DNA of 64,000 bases from an uncultured delta proteobacterium (GTDB taxonomy: Bacteria; Desulfobacterota; Desulfobulbia; Desulfobulbales; Desulfocapsaceae): positions 97,593-161,592 of the forward strand of contig CAIQWD010000059.1 in assembly GCA_903875445.1 (NCBI GenBank), written 5' to 3'. Shown here piece after piece: positions 1 to 7,485 of this stretch (its first letter is position 1; every line of letters begins with the position of its first letter). Under the pieces are notes generated by a model. That model was given only the letters and a program-made list of their open reading frames with translations. It was not told where the DNA came from and made no database searches. The position numbers were made by a program, and so were the translations under genes.

Positions 1-62
1 AGCTTGGTCTGCCAGAACCGGAGAAAAAAGGCCTGATGGACCGTCTTTTCGGCAAATCCTGA
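1..62 (+). CDS. C-terminal end of a protein cut by the window edge
   Basis: One frame, starting at base 3, reads 19 residues (LGLPEPEKKGLMDRLFGKS) and ends in TGA at 60-62. The composition (Pro/Glu/Lys linker, then a short amphipathic end) looks like a genuine protein tail, but nothing can be said about its function. It converges on nrfA. Confidence 0.4.
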   Translation, partial: LGLPEPEKKGLMDRLFGKS

Positions 63-118
63 CCGAAAAAAATGACAATGACATTTTGACCCATCCTCCT
101 GCAGACAGGGTCAAAATG
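62..118. terminator. Hairpin between convergent genes, possible nrfA terminator
   Basis: CATTTTGACCC at 82-92 and GGGTCAAAATG at 108-118 form a perfect 11-bp inverted repeat with a 15-nt loop, just past the nrfA stop. On the minus strand the hairpin is followed after about 10 nt by a run of T (A-run at 66-72 on plus). The distance between stem and T-run is longer than in a classic terminator. Confidence 0.4.
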
Positions 119-143
119 CCATATGGTCCACGGGCAATAAAAA

Positions 144-1643
144 TCAGTTGTAGGAGGTTTTCAGCTTCATATCCTTGCGGGACTCGGGATCGTAAATGCC
201 CTTCGCCTCACCCTGCTTGATCCATTCCTGCCGCAGGCCGTTGAGGAAGGTTTTCTTTTCCTCAACCAACTTGCCGTAATCCATACCGACGAGCGCCTGG
301 GCCTTTTCCTTGGTGGAGAAATCCGGAGCGACATAATCGACGGCGTTGTGTTTGGCGAGGACGATGCGGATCTTCAACCGGGCATCCTGCCCCAGATTGA
401 TGGACCCGCCCAGGGTCCGCAGGATTTCCTCTGGGGCGTGAAAGAAGGCGCCGTGGCCAGCAACTGCATAATCCCAGCGCCATTGGCCATGGCGAATATC
501 CTGCAGAGCCGCTTTCATTTCCTCCTCCGTCGCTCCCGCTTCCCAGGCCTTGGCAGCCTCCAGGTGCGCCTTGGCCAAAACATCACTTGCTATCTTGGCC
601 AATTCGTTTTTCCTTGCCAGTTTTTTGTCGATTGTTGCCCGGAATTCTTTCTCGGTGCCTTTATGACAGTTCAGACAGGTGTTGGCAATATTGTCGAGGG
701 GACTGCCGACTTTGTGGCTGGAATACTTAACCCCACCTTCACGCACATAGGGCATATGACAATCGGCGCAGGCCAGGCCGTTACGGCTGTGCACCCCGGT
801 GACGAAGGTCTCGTAATCCGGATGCTGGGCTTTGAGCATCGGGGTCTTGCTCAGTTGATGGGTCCAGTCGGAGAAGTTAAGTTCGTCGTAATAAGCCTCC
901 ATTTTCTCTGCGGCAAAGCCTTTATTCCAGGGGAAGGTCACGACCATGGCGGTTTTCTTTGTGCCTTTGTCGTCCCATTCGGTCTTCTTGAAATAATACT
1001 CGGAATGACACTGGGCGCAGACGAGAGAGCGCATGTCCTGATGGGTGGCATCGGCGGTTTTCAGGCTGCCCTCGGCGTCAAGGCCGCGCTTCAGGTATTC
1101 GCGGGTTAAGGTCAGTTTCATGGTCTGGTTGTCATGGCAATCGCCGCAGCCGATGGTATTGACGACTTCATCGCCGTACTTGGCCCATTTACCGGTAAAG
1201 AATTCCAGTTCGCCATCGCGCTTCATCAGTCGCGGCACGTCCGGGGACTTGCAGGTCCAGCAGGCGGTCGGCAGGGGCCCGGTTATTTTATCGACCGGCG
1301 CGCCGGTACGCAGGGTATTGATGTTGTCCTCCAGTGCGTAATAATGGCCGCGCGGTTTATTGTAATCCTTGGAAAACGGATAGCCGGCCCACATGACCAC
1401 CAGGGCCGGGTCCTGCTTCAAGACATCGGTGATATCCTCGCTCTTTCTCGTCTGCATATAGGTGTCATACTGGCGAGGATAATTCTTACCCCATTCGGAG
1501 GCGCGAGTCTCATTGTCTTTGATGCCCGGAACCGCGTTAATAGCCTGTTGTTCGGCTTTATTCTCTTTGATGGAGATCGTCAATAACGCCATCGGCACCA
1601 GGACGACCACACAAAGAGCAACAACAATCATCGATTTTTTCAT
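144..1643 (-). CDS. nrfA: Cytochrome c nitrite reductase, catalytic subunit
   Basis: Periplasmic pentaheme enzyme that reduces nitrite to ammonium with six electrons. An N-terminal hydrophobic signal or anchor (about residues 5-25) precedes the heme sites. The first is CWTCK (near residue 130), the lysine-ligated active-site heme typical of NrfA. Four CXXCH sites follow (CGDCH, CAQCH, CADCH, CLNCH). Length of about 500 residues fits the family. I chose the ATG at 1643 because the Shine-Dalgarno GGGAGG lies about 6 nt upstream of it. The alternative ATG at 1649 sits directly against that sequence. It is the last gene after nrfH on the minus strand, 23 bp downstream, so it should be cotranscribed. 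NrfH would supply electrons from the quinol pool. Confidence 0.97.
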   Translation of the reverse strand: MKKSMIVVALCVVVLVPMALLTISIKENKAEQQAINAVPGIKDNETRASEWGKNYPRQYDTYMQTRKSEDITDVLKQDPALVVMWAGYPFSKDYNKPRGHYYALEDNINTLRTGAPVDKITGPLPTACWTCKSPDVPRLMKRDGELEFFTGKWAKYGDEVVNTIGCGDCHDNQTMKLTLTREYLKRGLDAEGSLKTADATHQDMRSLVCAQCHSEYYFKKTEWDDKGTKKTAMVVTFPWNKGFAAEKMEAYYDELNFSDWTHQLSKTPMLKAQHPDYETFVTGVHSRNGLACADCHMPYVREGGVKYSSHKVGSPLDNIANTCLNCHKGTEKEFRATIDKKLARKNELAKIASDVLAKAHLEAAKAWEAGATEEEMKAALQDIRHGQWRWDYAVAGHGAFFHAPEEILRTLGGSINLGQDARLKIRIVLAKHNAVDYVAPDFSTKEKAQALVGMDYGKLVEEKKTFLNGLRQEWIKQGEAKGIYDPESRKDMKLKTSYN

Positions 1644-1666
1644 ACACATCCTCCCGATTGAGATCC

Positions 1667-2179
1667 TTAAAGTACCTTATTGATAAAATTATTCTGGGTC
1701 GCCATGAGATTGCGCATTGTCCCGTGAGGCACATCCCGGTGGCACTGCCAGCACGGCCGCCCCATCTGCACACGGCCATCCTCGACTTTGTCGTAAAGAG
1801 CGCTATTGGTCAGCATCTGGGAAACCGTCTCCCGGTGACAGGAGATACAATTGTCCTGGATTCTCCGAGCTGCATCGTTACTTATGCGAAGATTGGGGCC
1901 GTAGGTCTTAAGAGTCATGGCCAGCGAATGGTGATAGCCGTCACGGGCCTTGGCCAGCATCTTATTGACAAAGGAATCGCGGGGCAGATGACAATCAACG
2001 CAGGTCGCCCGGTTGCGATGCGAGCTGTGCTGCCAGGTGTCGTAGTGGGTGTTCATGGTATGGCAGGTGATGCATACCTTCGGGTCACTGGAAAGGTAAG
2101 ACAACATCTTCGATTCATGGACCAGATTGGCAAACACTGCGACAACTGCTACGACCAAAAATATGGCTAGATATTTCAT
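1667..2179 (-). CDS. nrfH: NrfH, membrane-bound tetraheme quinol dehydrogenase of the NrfHA complex
   Basis: NapC/NirT-family cytochrome that takes electrons from menaquinol and passes them to NrfA. One N-terminal membrane helix (about residues 3-18) is followed by four CXXCH heme sites: CITCH, CVDCH, CISCH and CWQCH. The 170-residue length fits NrfH. It is first in a two-gene operon with nrfA. No napC is present in the neighbouring nap cluster, so this protein or NapGH may also feed the nitrate reductase (inference). Expression is probably driven from the sigma-54 promoter at 2431-2446, about 240 nt upstream of the start. Confidence 0.95.
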   Translation of the reverse strand: MKYLAIFLVVAVVAVFANLVHESKMLSYLSSDPKVCITCHTMNTHYDTWQHSSHRNRATCVDCHLPRDSFVNKMLAKARDGYHHSLAMTLKTYGPNLRISNDAARRIQDNCISCHRETVSQMLTNSALYDKVEDGRVQMGRPCWQCHRDVPHGTMRNLMATQNNFINKVL

Positions 2180-2280
2180 AGTTCAACCTGATTAGTATCC
2201 ACCAATGGACAGGTTTGCCGCCGGATGACGGCGCTTTCTCAACTATCCCGCAAATGCAATCTCACCCACCTGAAGTCGGC

Positions 2281-2308
2281 GTAAATCCTACAAAATTGCA
2301 GGATTTAC
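2281..2308. other. Inverted repeat in the long nrfHA leader
   Basis: GTAAATCCT (2281-2289) and AGGATTTAC (2300-2308) form a perfect 9-bp inverted repeat around a 10-nt spacer. It lies within the roughly 240-nt leader expected between the predicted nrf start site (about 2420) and the nrfH ATG. It could be an RNA hairpin or a second regulator site. No T-run follows, so a terminator is unlikely. Confidence 0.45.
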
Positions 2309-2430
2309 TTTTCTATTCCTTACGACTAGCTCTTTCAAGCCTGTCTTAAGGATAGATGATCTCTGAAGCTATCCTCATTGAGGTGCTTGGGCTGCCCTGA
2401 ATTACAGGGCCTCGACCTTTCCCCCCATAG

Positions 2431-2446
2431 AGCAAATTGCATACCA
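2431..2446 (-). promoter_or_regulatory. Sigma-54 (-24/-12) promoter of nrfHA
   Basis: Read on the minus strand the site is TGGTATGCAATTTGCT, which matches the sigma-54 pattern TGGCACG-N4-TTGC(A/T) with GG and GC correctly spaced. The predicted start is near 2420. Two operator palindromes lie upstream, centred 85.5 and 118.5 bp from that start, the arrangement expected for an enhancer-binding activator. Confidence 0.75.
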
Positions 2447-2496
2447 GAAAATAAGTCCTGCAATTTCAATGGAAAAATTAATTTTCCCAAAGGAAC

Positions 2497-2514
2497 CGCT
2501 ACCATTTGGTAACA
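2497..2514. promoter_or_regulatory. Operator A for the NtrC-type regulator, proximal to nrf
   Basis: CGCTACCATTTGGTAACA has the form GCTACC-N4-GGTAAC, the same as the two sites in front of nap. With operator B it forms a perfect 18-bp inverted repeat (2496-2513 against 2531-2548). Its centre is about 85.5 bp upstream of the predicted nrf start. Confidence 0.75.
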
Positions 2515-2529
2515 CACTCCGATCGAATC

Positions 2530-2547
2530 CGTTACCAAATGGTAGCG
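2530..2547. promoter_or_regulatory. Operator B for the NtrC-type regulator, distal to nrf
   Basis: CGTTACCAAATGGTAGCG is the inverse copy of operator A, with centres 33 bp apart (about three helical turns on one face of the DNA). Binding by the response regulator encoded at 9129-10466 is inferred from the shared sites and its position between the two target operons. Confidence 0.72.
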
Positions 2548-2633
2548 GTGGGATGTCGGCGAGAAGCATGGGAAAACGACAAGGAGAACGTCATCCTCAG
2601 AACACGCAGAAACACTCCCGAAGGTCCTGGATT

Positions 2634-3512
2634 TCATTGTTCATTCCCTCTTTTGACTGCAGTTTTTTCCAGCTGCCAGCGAAAAGAAAGCATCTTCTGC
2701 CGGCACGAATCGACGCACTCCCCGCAATTCCAGCAATAGGCGGATGTTCCTTCGCCCTGCTCCGGTAAAAGCCCCAGAGGGCAGGCGTTGCCGCAAGCAC
2801 CGCAGGAGGTGCATCCATCTTTGTCGAGGTGGATCCGCAGCCTGCGATGTCTGCCAAGAAACGCCAGCATCCCGCCAAGCGGACAGAAGGTGCGGCAGAA
2901 AAACCGGCGAGTCAGCAGTTCAAGCAGCATGATGATGACAAGCAGCAGCCCTTCAAGGGCCAAATTCTTAAAAAACACCAGCATCATCATCTCCCGGCCA
3001 ACGAGGCCCGGCGGGGAAAGAAAGACAAAGAGCGGTGCACCCAGTACCATGCTGAGGCCTATCTCACCGATGAGGACAAACCACAAAACTCTCTTGGCAA
3101 AGAGCAATCGATTAGCAAGATGACGCTGCCCGGAAAGATGCCGGCGAAGGCCATCGACCAATTCGAGGAGAAAGGACATCGGGCAGACCCAGGAGCAGAA
3201 CACCCGACCGAGAACCAAGGCGATGCCGACCGGAATGACCATGCCGATCAGCGAGGGCGTATACAAAGTTTTACTGATGAGGAGGCTCTCAAGCCCTTCA
3301 AGAGGCGAGACAAACCACAAGTTACCGATACTGAACGACTGATACCAACCCTGAAGAAAACTGCTGTGCAGATAATAGTTCAACAGAGGGTTAAGAACGA
3401 TGAGAAGAAACGCTGCCGCAAGTACCCTCCGCCGCCGGCCGAGGAAACGCGGAAGTCGGGTTGTTTTCCCACCGGCTGCAGGCAACGGGCCCGGTTCCTC
3501 CTGCCGCGTCAT
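2634..3512 (-). CDS. napH: NapH-type membrane quinol dehydrogenase, polyferredoxin
   Basis: Integral membrane iron-sulfur protein of the periplasmic nitrate reductase system, thought to oxidise quinol together with NapG. Several membrane helices are seen, along with the two CXXXCP motifs typical of NapH/NosR/RdxA (CSWVCP and CRTFCP). A C-terminal pair of 4Fe-4S motifs follows (CTSCGACGNACP and CWNCGECVDSC). I start at the ATG at 3512, which overlaps the napG stop by four bases (ATGA). The open frame extends further upstream but runs through napG. Last gene of napMADGH. The next 450 bp hold only the nrf control region. Confidence 0.92.
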   Translation of the reverse strand: MTRQEEPGPLPAAGGKTTRLPRFLGRRRRVLAAAFLLIVLNPLLNYYLHSSFLQGWYQSFSIGNLWFVSPLEGLESLLISKTLYTPSLIGMVIPVGIALVLGRVFCSWVCPMSFLLELVDGLRRHLSGQRHLANRLLFAKRVLWFVLIGEIGLSMVLGAPLFVFLSPPGLVGREMMMLVFFKNLALEGLLLVIIMLLELLTRRFFCRTFCPLGGMLAFLGRHRRLRIHLDKDGCTSCGACGNACPLGLLPEQGEGTSAYCWNCGECVDSCRQKMLSFRWQLEKTAVKRGNEQ

Positions 3513-4105
3513 CCCACCGCCTTCTCGACTGCCTGCAACGGCAGGATATTGATGGCCTTGCTGCCGTCGGCACCTGTCACCGGGCAGGTATGGGTGCAGA
3601 TACCGCAGCCGGTGCACAGAGCTTCGTTGACTATCGGCCGCAACTGATCGAGGCGGATGGCCCGATCGGCAAAAGGGCATTTATCGTAGCAGGTGCGGCA
3701 TAAGGTCGTGCCAATCCAGGTCGCACATTGAAAGCGGTCGACAATTGCCAGCCCCATCCTCGTTTCGCTCTGCCGGATCCGTCTGAGGCAGCCGGTGGGA
3801 CAGACATCGACACACTTCATACACAGGTAGCAGGGGATCTTCGTCACCTCGATAAGCGGTGTTCCGGCATGCAACCCATGGCGGATATCAAGCATGCGGA
3901 TGGAGCGGTAGGGGCATACCTCCACACACCTGCCGCAGCGAATGCATTTCGCCGGAAAGATTTCCTCCACCACCGCCCCGGGTGGACGCAGCAGATTTCT
4001 GGCCACCGGCGTAGCGCTAAGCCCTGCGGCAACAGAAACCGGCAGAAGCGACAAGCAGCACGCTGCCCCCGCCTGCCGGAGAAAATCCCGCCGCCCCAAG
4101 GTCAT
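3509..4105 (-). CDS. napG: NapG-type periplasmic ferredoxin, four 4Fe-4S clusters
   Basis: Exported iron-sulfur protein that works with NapH in electron transfer to the nitrate reductase. The start GRRDFLRQAG is a twin-arginine signal. Four cysteine clusters follow: CIRCGRCVEVCP, CYLCMKCVDVCP, CRTCYDKCP and CTGCGICTHTCP. The length of 198 residues is slightly short for the family but all four clusters are present. Its ATG overlaps the napD stop by one base (TAATG) and its stop overlaps napH, so translation is coupled. Confidence 0.93.
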   Translation of the reverse strand: MTLGRRDFLRQAGAACCLSLLPVSVAAGLSATPVARNLLRPPGAVVEEIFPAKCIRCGRCVEVCPYRSIRMLDIRHGLHAGTPLIEVTKIPCYLCMKCVDVCPTGCLRRIRQSETRMGLAIVDRFQCATWIGTTLCRTCYDKCPFADRAIRLDQLRPIVNEALCTGCGICTHTCPVTGADGSKAINILPLQAVEKAVG

Positions 4106-4401
4106 TACTTACAATCCCCACGAAAACCAAGCGGCCGCGGGGTTACTTCTCCCTCCGCCACCGGTTGCGCCTCGTCTTCCGTGTTGAGATAGGTCAAACC
4201 GACGCTCGCGATCCGCGTATCTTTGTTCAGCCGGTCGATGAGTTCCTGCATGTCCTCGGAGGTGGCGGTCTCAAGAACCGCGACGATATTGCCCTCCGCG
4301 TCGCTGCCGTATACCTCGACCCCGGCAAGGGCTGCGAGATAGCACACCGCCTCCTTCCTCTCCCTGGGCTGACTCCTGATAACAACGCCGCTTATCGGCA
4401 T
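4105..4401 (-). CDS. napD: NapD, chaperone for NapA maturation
   Basis: Small cytoplasmic protein that binds the Tat signal of NapA and holds it until the molybdenum cofactor is loaded. It opens with the typical ISGVVI segment and has the NapD ferredoxin-like pattern (VEVYGSDAEGNIVAVLE). The 98-residue length fits. It lies directly behind napA in the operon, with napG overlapping its stop. Confidence 0.93.
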   Translation of the reverse strand: MPISGVVIRSQPRERKEAVCYLAALAGVEVYGSDAEGNIVAVLETATSEDMQELIDRLNKDTRIASVGLTYLNTEDEAQPVAEGEVTPRPLGFRGDCK

Positions 4402-4443
4402 GGCAACTCCTATCCTGCAATATTTTCCATTTCTTAACGGCCC

Positions 4444-6831
4444 CTAAACAAGATAGGGCGTAAGTGCCGTCGGCCCGGACAGCCTTTTCACCTGCACGGC
4501 GCAGATTTTGAACTCCGGTTCCTTCGAGCCGGGATCGACGGCATCCTTCGTCACCTTGTTGATCATCCGGTCGCCATGCTGGTCGTGCCAGTAGGCGAAG
4601 ACCATGCCCTCCACCGGCCCCGCATAGACCTTGGCAGGCATGATATTGACGCCACGCCGCGATTTGATTTCCACCATATCGCCGGGTTTAATCCCCAAAC
4701 GCTCGGCATCCTTCGGGTTGACCTCGACGAAGGAATAAGGATTGGCCCGCAGCAGTTCGGGGACCCTGCCGGTCATCGACATGGTGTGCCAGTGGTCGAT
4801 GATCCTGCCGGTGGAAAGATAGAACGGGTATTCGCCATCGGGAACCTCTTCCGGACTGGCCTGATCGTGGAGCCAAATCCACAGCAGACGGTCGGCATGC
4901 GCCGGTCCGTAAAACTGATAGGGCAGGTCGTTCTTCGATTCCGTCGTCGCCATGGGATCGCGGCCCTTGACAAACTTCTTTACCGTGCCGCCGGTGAGGG
5001 CAAATTCCGTTGTCGGCGCCGGCCACTGCACGCCGTCGGCCATCTTCTCCAACACTTCGTAGGTGGCACCGCGCAGATCGTTGTCCCGGCCGGCAGTGAG
5101 TTTCTGGGTGTACTCGTCCCAGATCGCCTTCGGCAGGGCGTAGCCTTCCTCCAATCCCTCAAAGGGCTTGATGCACTGGGCGATAACCGGGTCGCCCAGT
5201 TTTTCCGCAAGCTTTTTCGCCCACTCGCGAATCATCCACACCTCGGGCTTGGCCTCGCCGGGGGAATTGATCGCCTTTTTGGTGAGCTGCGACCGCCTCT
5301 CGGTGCAGCCATAAACTCCGGTCTTCTCGAAATGGAAGGAGGCCGGCAGTACCAGATTGGCTTTCTGCGTCGTCAAGGTAGGAAAGATGTCACTGCAGAC
5401 GATGAAGACATCCTCCCGGTCCATCCCCTGATTATAGAGGTTGCAATTGGGCAGGCTCTGCACCGGGCTGGTGCAGTTGATCCACAAAGCCTTGACCTTG
5501 CCTTCGTTCACCGCCGAAAACATGGCCATGGTATGCAGTCCCGGCTGCTCCGGAATACGGCCGGCGGGTACCCCCCAAGCCGCCTCCACCTGGCGGCGCA
5601 TCGCCTCCTTTTCCACCGGGCGATGGCCAGGCAGAATGTGGCACAGCCCGCCTCCCTCGCGCACCCCGCCGCAGGCATTGGGCTGCCCGGTGAGGGACAG
5701 GCTGTCGGCCCCGTCCTTCATTAACTGGCCAGTGAGGATATGCAGGTTATGCACCAGATTATTGGCCCACACCCCTTGCTTGCGCTGATTGAGGCCCATG
5801 CACCACAAACTGACGGTGCCCTTCGAGGTGGCGAACCACCGGGCCGCCTTGCGGATATCGTCAGGTTTGAAGGAACCGCCGCAGGTCTTTGCCACCTCCT
5901 CCGGCGTGTAGCCGGCGAGCTGGGTCTGCAGGTCGGCGAAGGTTGCCGGCTCCTCCTTACCCTTTTTGAAGGTGGCGTAGTTCTTGATAAATTCTTCATC
6001 ATAGAGCTTTTCTTCGATGATGACCTGGGCCATGGCATTAAGGAGGGAGAGGTCGGTACCGGGTTTGAACTGCAGATGCAGATCGGCGATCCGCGAAGTC
6101 TGCGACAGGCGGGGATCGACATTAATGACCTTCACCGTCTCGGGATTATCGAGCTTGCGGCGCATGATCCGCCGAAAAATAACCGGATGGGCCTCGGCGG
6201 TATTGGAGCCGATTATGAAGAAACAATGGGCCTTTTCGATGTCCGAATAGCCGCCGATGGGCTCGTCCGCCCCGAAAGAACTCAGGTAGCCGCCCACGGC
6301 GCTGGCCATGCACAGCCGTGGATTCCCCTCGACGTTATTGGATTGCAGGCCGCCGCGCATGATCTTCTGGAAGAAATAGGTCTCCTCGGTCAGCGCCTGG
6401 CCCGAGCCGTAATAGGCCACCGCCGCACCGCCCCCGGCCTTGTGGGCCTCGGCAAATTTTTCGGCGGCAAGATCGAGAGCCTTGTCCCAGCTGATTTCCT
6501 GAAACTTGTCGCTCTTTTTGGCGCGATACAGGGGCGTGGTCAACCGGTCGGGATGGCGCATGCACTTCCAGAAATGCATACCCTTCATGCAGACGTAACC
6601 AAAATTGGTACGGGATTCGGGCACCCCGCGTAAGCCCATGGGTATCCCGTCCTTGACCCCGAGTTCGACACGGCAGCCGACGCCGCATAAACGGCAGCTG
6701 CCCCGGTGCCAGTTGACCCCTTCATCGGCCCGAGCAATGTTTAAGCTACTGATGGGAAGTTGCATACTTACATAGGAAGCGGCTGACAGGGCTGCCGCCA
6801 TTTTGATAAAATCGCGTCGTGTTTGGCTCAT
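4444..6831 (-). CDS. napA: Periplasmic nitrate reductase, catalytic subunit
   Basis: Reduces nitrate to nitrite in the periplasm using a bis-MGD molybdenum cofactor and one 4Fe-4S cluster. A Tat signal (TRRDFIKMAAALSAASY) opens the protein. The cluster cysteines are at 46, 49, 53 and 81 (CRLCGVGC and YVCMKG). The molybdenum-ligating cysteine is at about 174 in NPRLCMASAVGG, as in Desulfovibrio NapA. The C-terminal molybdopterin dinucleotide-binding domain is complete at 795 residues. It sits between napM and napD. No napB is present, which agrees with monomeric NapA in this group of bacteria. Confidence 0.96.
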   Translation of the reverse strand: MSQTRRDFIKMAAALSAASYVSMQLPISSLNIARADEGVNWHRGSCRLCGVGCRVELGVKDGIPMGLRGVPESRTNFGYVCMKGMHFWKCMRHPDRLTTPLYRAKKSDKFQEISWDKALDLAAEKFAEAHKAGGGAAVAYYGSGQALTEETYFFQKIMRGGLQSNNVEGNPRLCMASAVGGYLSSFGADEPIGGYSDIEKAHCFFIIGSNTAEAHPVIFRRIMRRKLDNPETVKVINVDPRLSQTSRIADLHLQFKPGTDLSLLNAMAQVIIEEKLYDEEFIKNYATFKKGKEEPATFADLQTQLAGYTPEEVAKTCGGSFKPDDIRKAARWFATSKGTVSLWCMGLNQRKQGVWANNLVHNLHILTGQLMKDGADSLSLTGQPNACGGVREGGGLCHILPGHRPVEKEAMRRQVEAAWGVPAGRIPEQPGLHTMAMFSAVNEGKVKALWINCTSPVQSLPNCNLYNQGMDREDVFIVCSDIFPTLTTQKANLVLPASFHFEKTGVYGCTERRSQLTKKAINSPGEAKPEVWMIREWAKKLAEKLGDPVIAQCIKPFEGLEEGYALPKAIWDEYTQKLTAGRDNDLRGATYEVLEKMADGVQWPAPTTEFALTGGTVKKFVKGRDPMATTESKNDLPYQFYGPAHADRLLWIWLHDQASPEEVPDGEYPFYLSTGRIIDHWHTMSMTGRVPELLRANPYSFVEVNPKDAERLGIKPGDMVEIKSRRGVNIMPAKVYAGPVEGMVFAYWHDQHGDRMINKVTKDAVDPGSKEPEFKICAVQVKRLSGPTALTPYLV

Positions 6832-6867
6832 TTTTTTCTCCTTCTTGGCAATCGGTGCCGTATGACC

Positions 6868-7233
6868 CTACTTTTTGGCCGTAAACGTATGAGGAGCATG
6901 GCACTCCCAACACGATTTTTCCTGGGAACATTTCTTCATCATGTCCCTATGGCAAACGGCACAGGTCTCTCTGCTCGGGGTGACGGCAAAGGTCTCAAAG
7001 GTACCGTGGCACTGATAGCATTTGACCATGGCGATGCCATGGAGAGAATTGAACCATTCCTTTTCCACATCCGGGGTCACCGTTTTGTGGCATTCGGCAC
7101 AGTCGATCAGCATTTCCTGCGCCGACAACCGCGGATGAACCGGTCGATCGGCAGCAATGGCCGATACCGCCAGCAACACCGTCAGAATGGCGAGCAATAG
7201 CCCTGGTTTTTCTAGTCGTCGTAGTTTTTTCAC
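6868..7233 (-). CDS. napM: NapM, tetraheme c-type cytochrome of the nap cluster
   Basis: Periplasmic cytochrome with four CXXCH sites (CAECH, CYQCH, CAVCH, CWECH) after an N-terminal signal or anchor (LLLAILTVLLAVSAIA). NapM is known from Desulfovibrio nap operons, where it is thought to relay electrons to NapA. I chose the GTG at 7233 because an AGGAGGGG Shine-Dalgarno lies about 4 nt upstream. The longer frame back to 7317 adds a non-signal-like stretch that overlaps the -24/-12 promoter. First gene of the operon. Confidence 0.88.
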   Translation of the reverse strand: MKKLRRLEKPGLLLAILTVLLAVSAIAADRPVHPRLSAQEMLIDCAECHKTVTPDVEKEWFNSLHGIAMVKCYQCHGTFETFAVTPSRETCAVCHRDMMKKCSQEKSCWECHAPHTFTAKK

Positions 7234-7294
7234 ACTTCCCCTCCTTTTGCCCTGTGAGTATCCTGTTGTTCGTTGATGATTCTGGCCGACATCT

Positions 7295-7310
7295 TGCAAA
7301 GCCCGTTCCA
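7295..7310 (-). promoter_or_regulatory. Sigma-54 (-24/-12) promoter of napMADGH
   Basis: On the minus strand the site reads TGGAACGGGCTTTGCA, a near-perfect match to TGGCACG-N4-TTGCA with one mismatch. The predicted start is near 7284, about 50 nt before the napM GTG. Operators at 7361-7378 and 7393-7410 lie about 85.5 and 117.5 bp upstream. Confidence 0.85.
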
Positions 7311-7360
7311 CGGGCAATCCCTGTGAATTCCCTGGTTTTCCCGGATATGCTCCGTCCCAT

Positions 7361-7378
7361 TGCTACCGTGCGGTAACA
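7361..7378. promoter_or_regulatory. Proximal operator in front of nap
   Basis: TGCTACCGTGCGGTAACA is a TGCTACC-N4-GGTAACA palindrome. The same motif occurs at 7393-7410 and twice in front of nrfH. It is the likely binding site of the NtrC-type regulator encoded next door. Confidence 0.75.
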
Positions 7379-7392
7379 TTTTTCAGATCTTG

Positions 7393-7410
7393 TGCTACCA
7401 AACGGTAACA
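7393..7410. promoter_or_regulatory. Distal operator in front of nap, shared with the sensor kinase gene
   Basis: TGCTACCAAACGGTAACA, centred 32 bp from the proximal copy. It also lies about 75 bp upstream of the divergent sensor kinase start, so binding here could influence expression of the regulatory pair as well. Confidence 0.72.
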
Positions 7411-7485
7411 TGATGTGGTATGCAGGGAATTCGAAAACCAAAAGATCGCAACAGTTCCTCCCCCGACAGGCGCTATGGACACCCC

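Noticed and set aside
348..1586. Long plus-strand open frames within nrfA
   Set aside because: They are antisense to the clear pentaheme reductase, share its codon phase shadows and have no ribosome sites.
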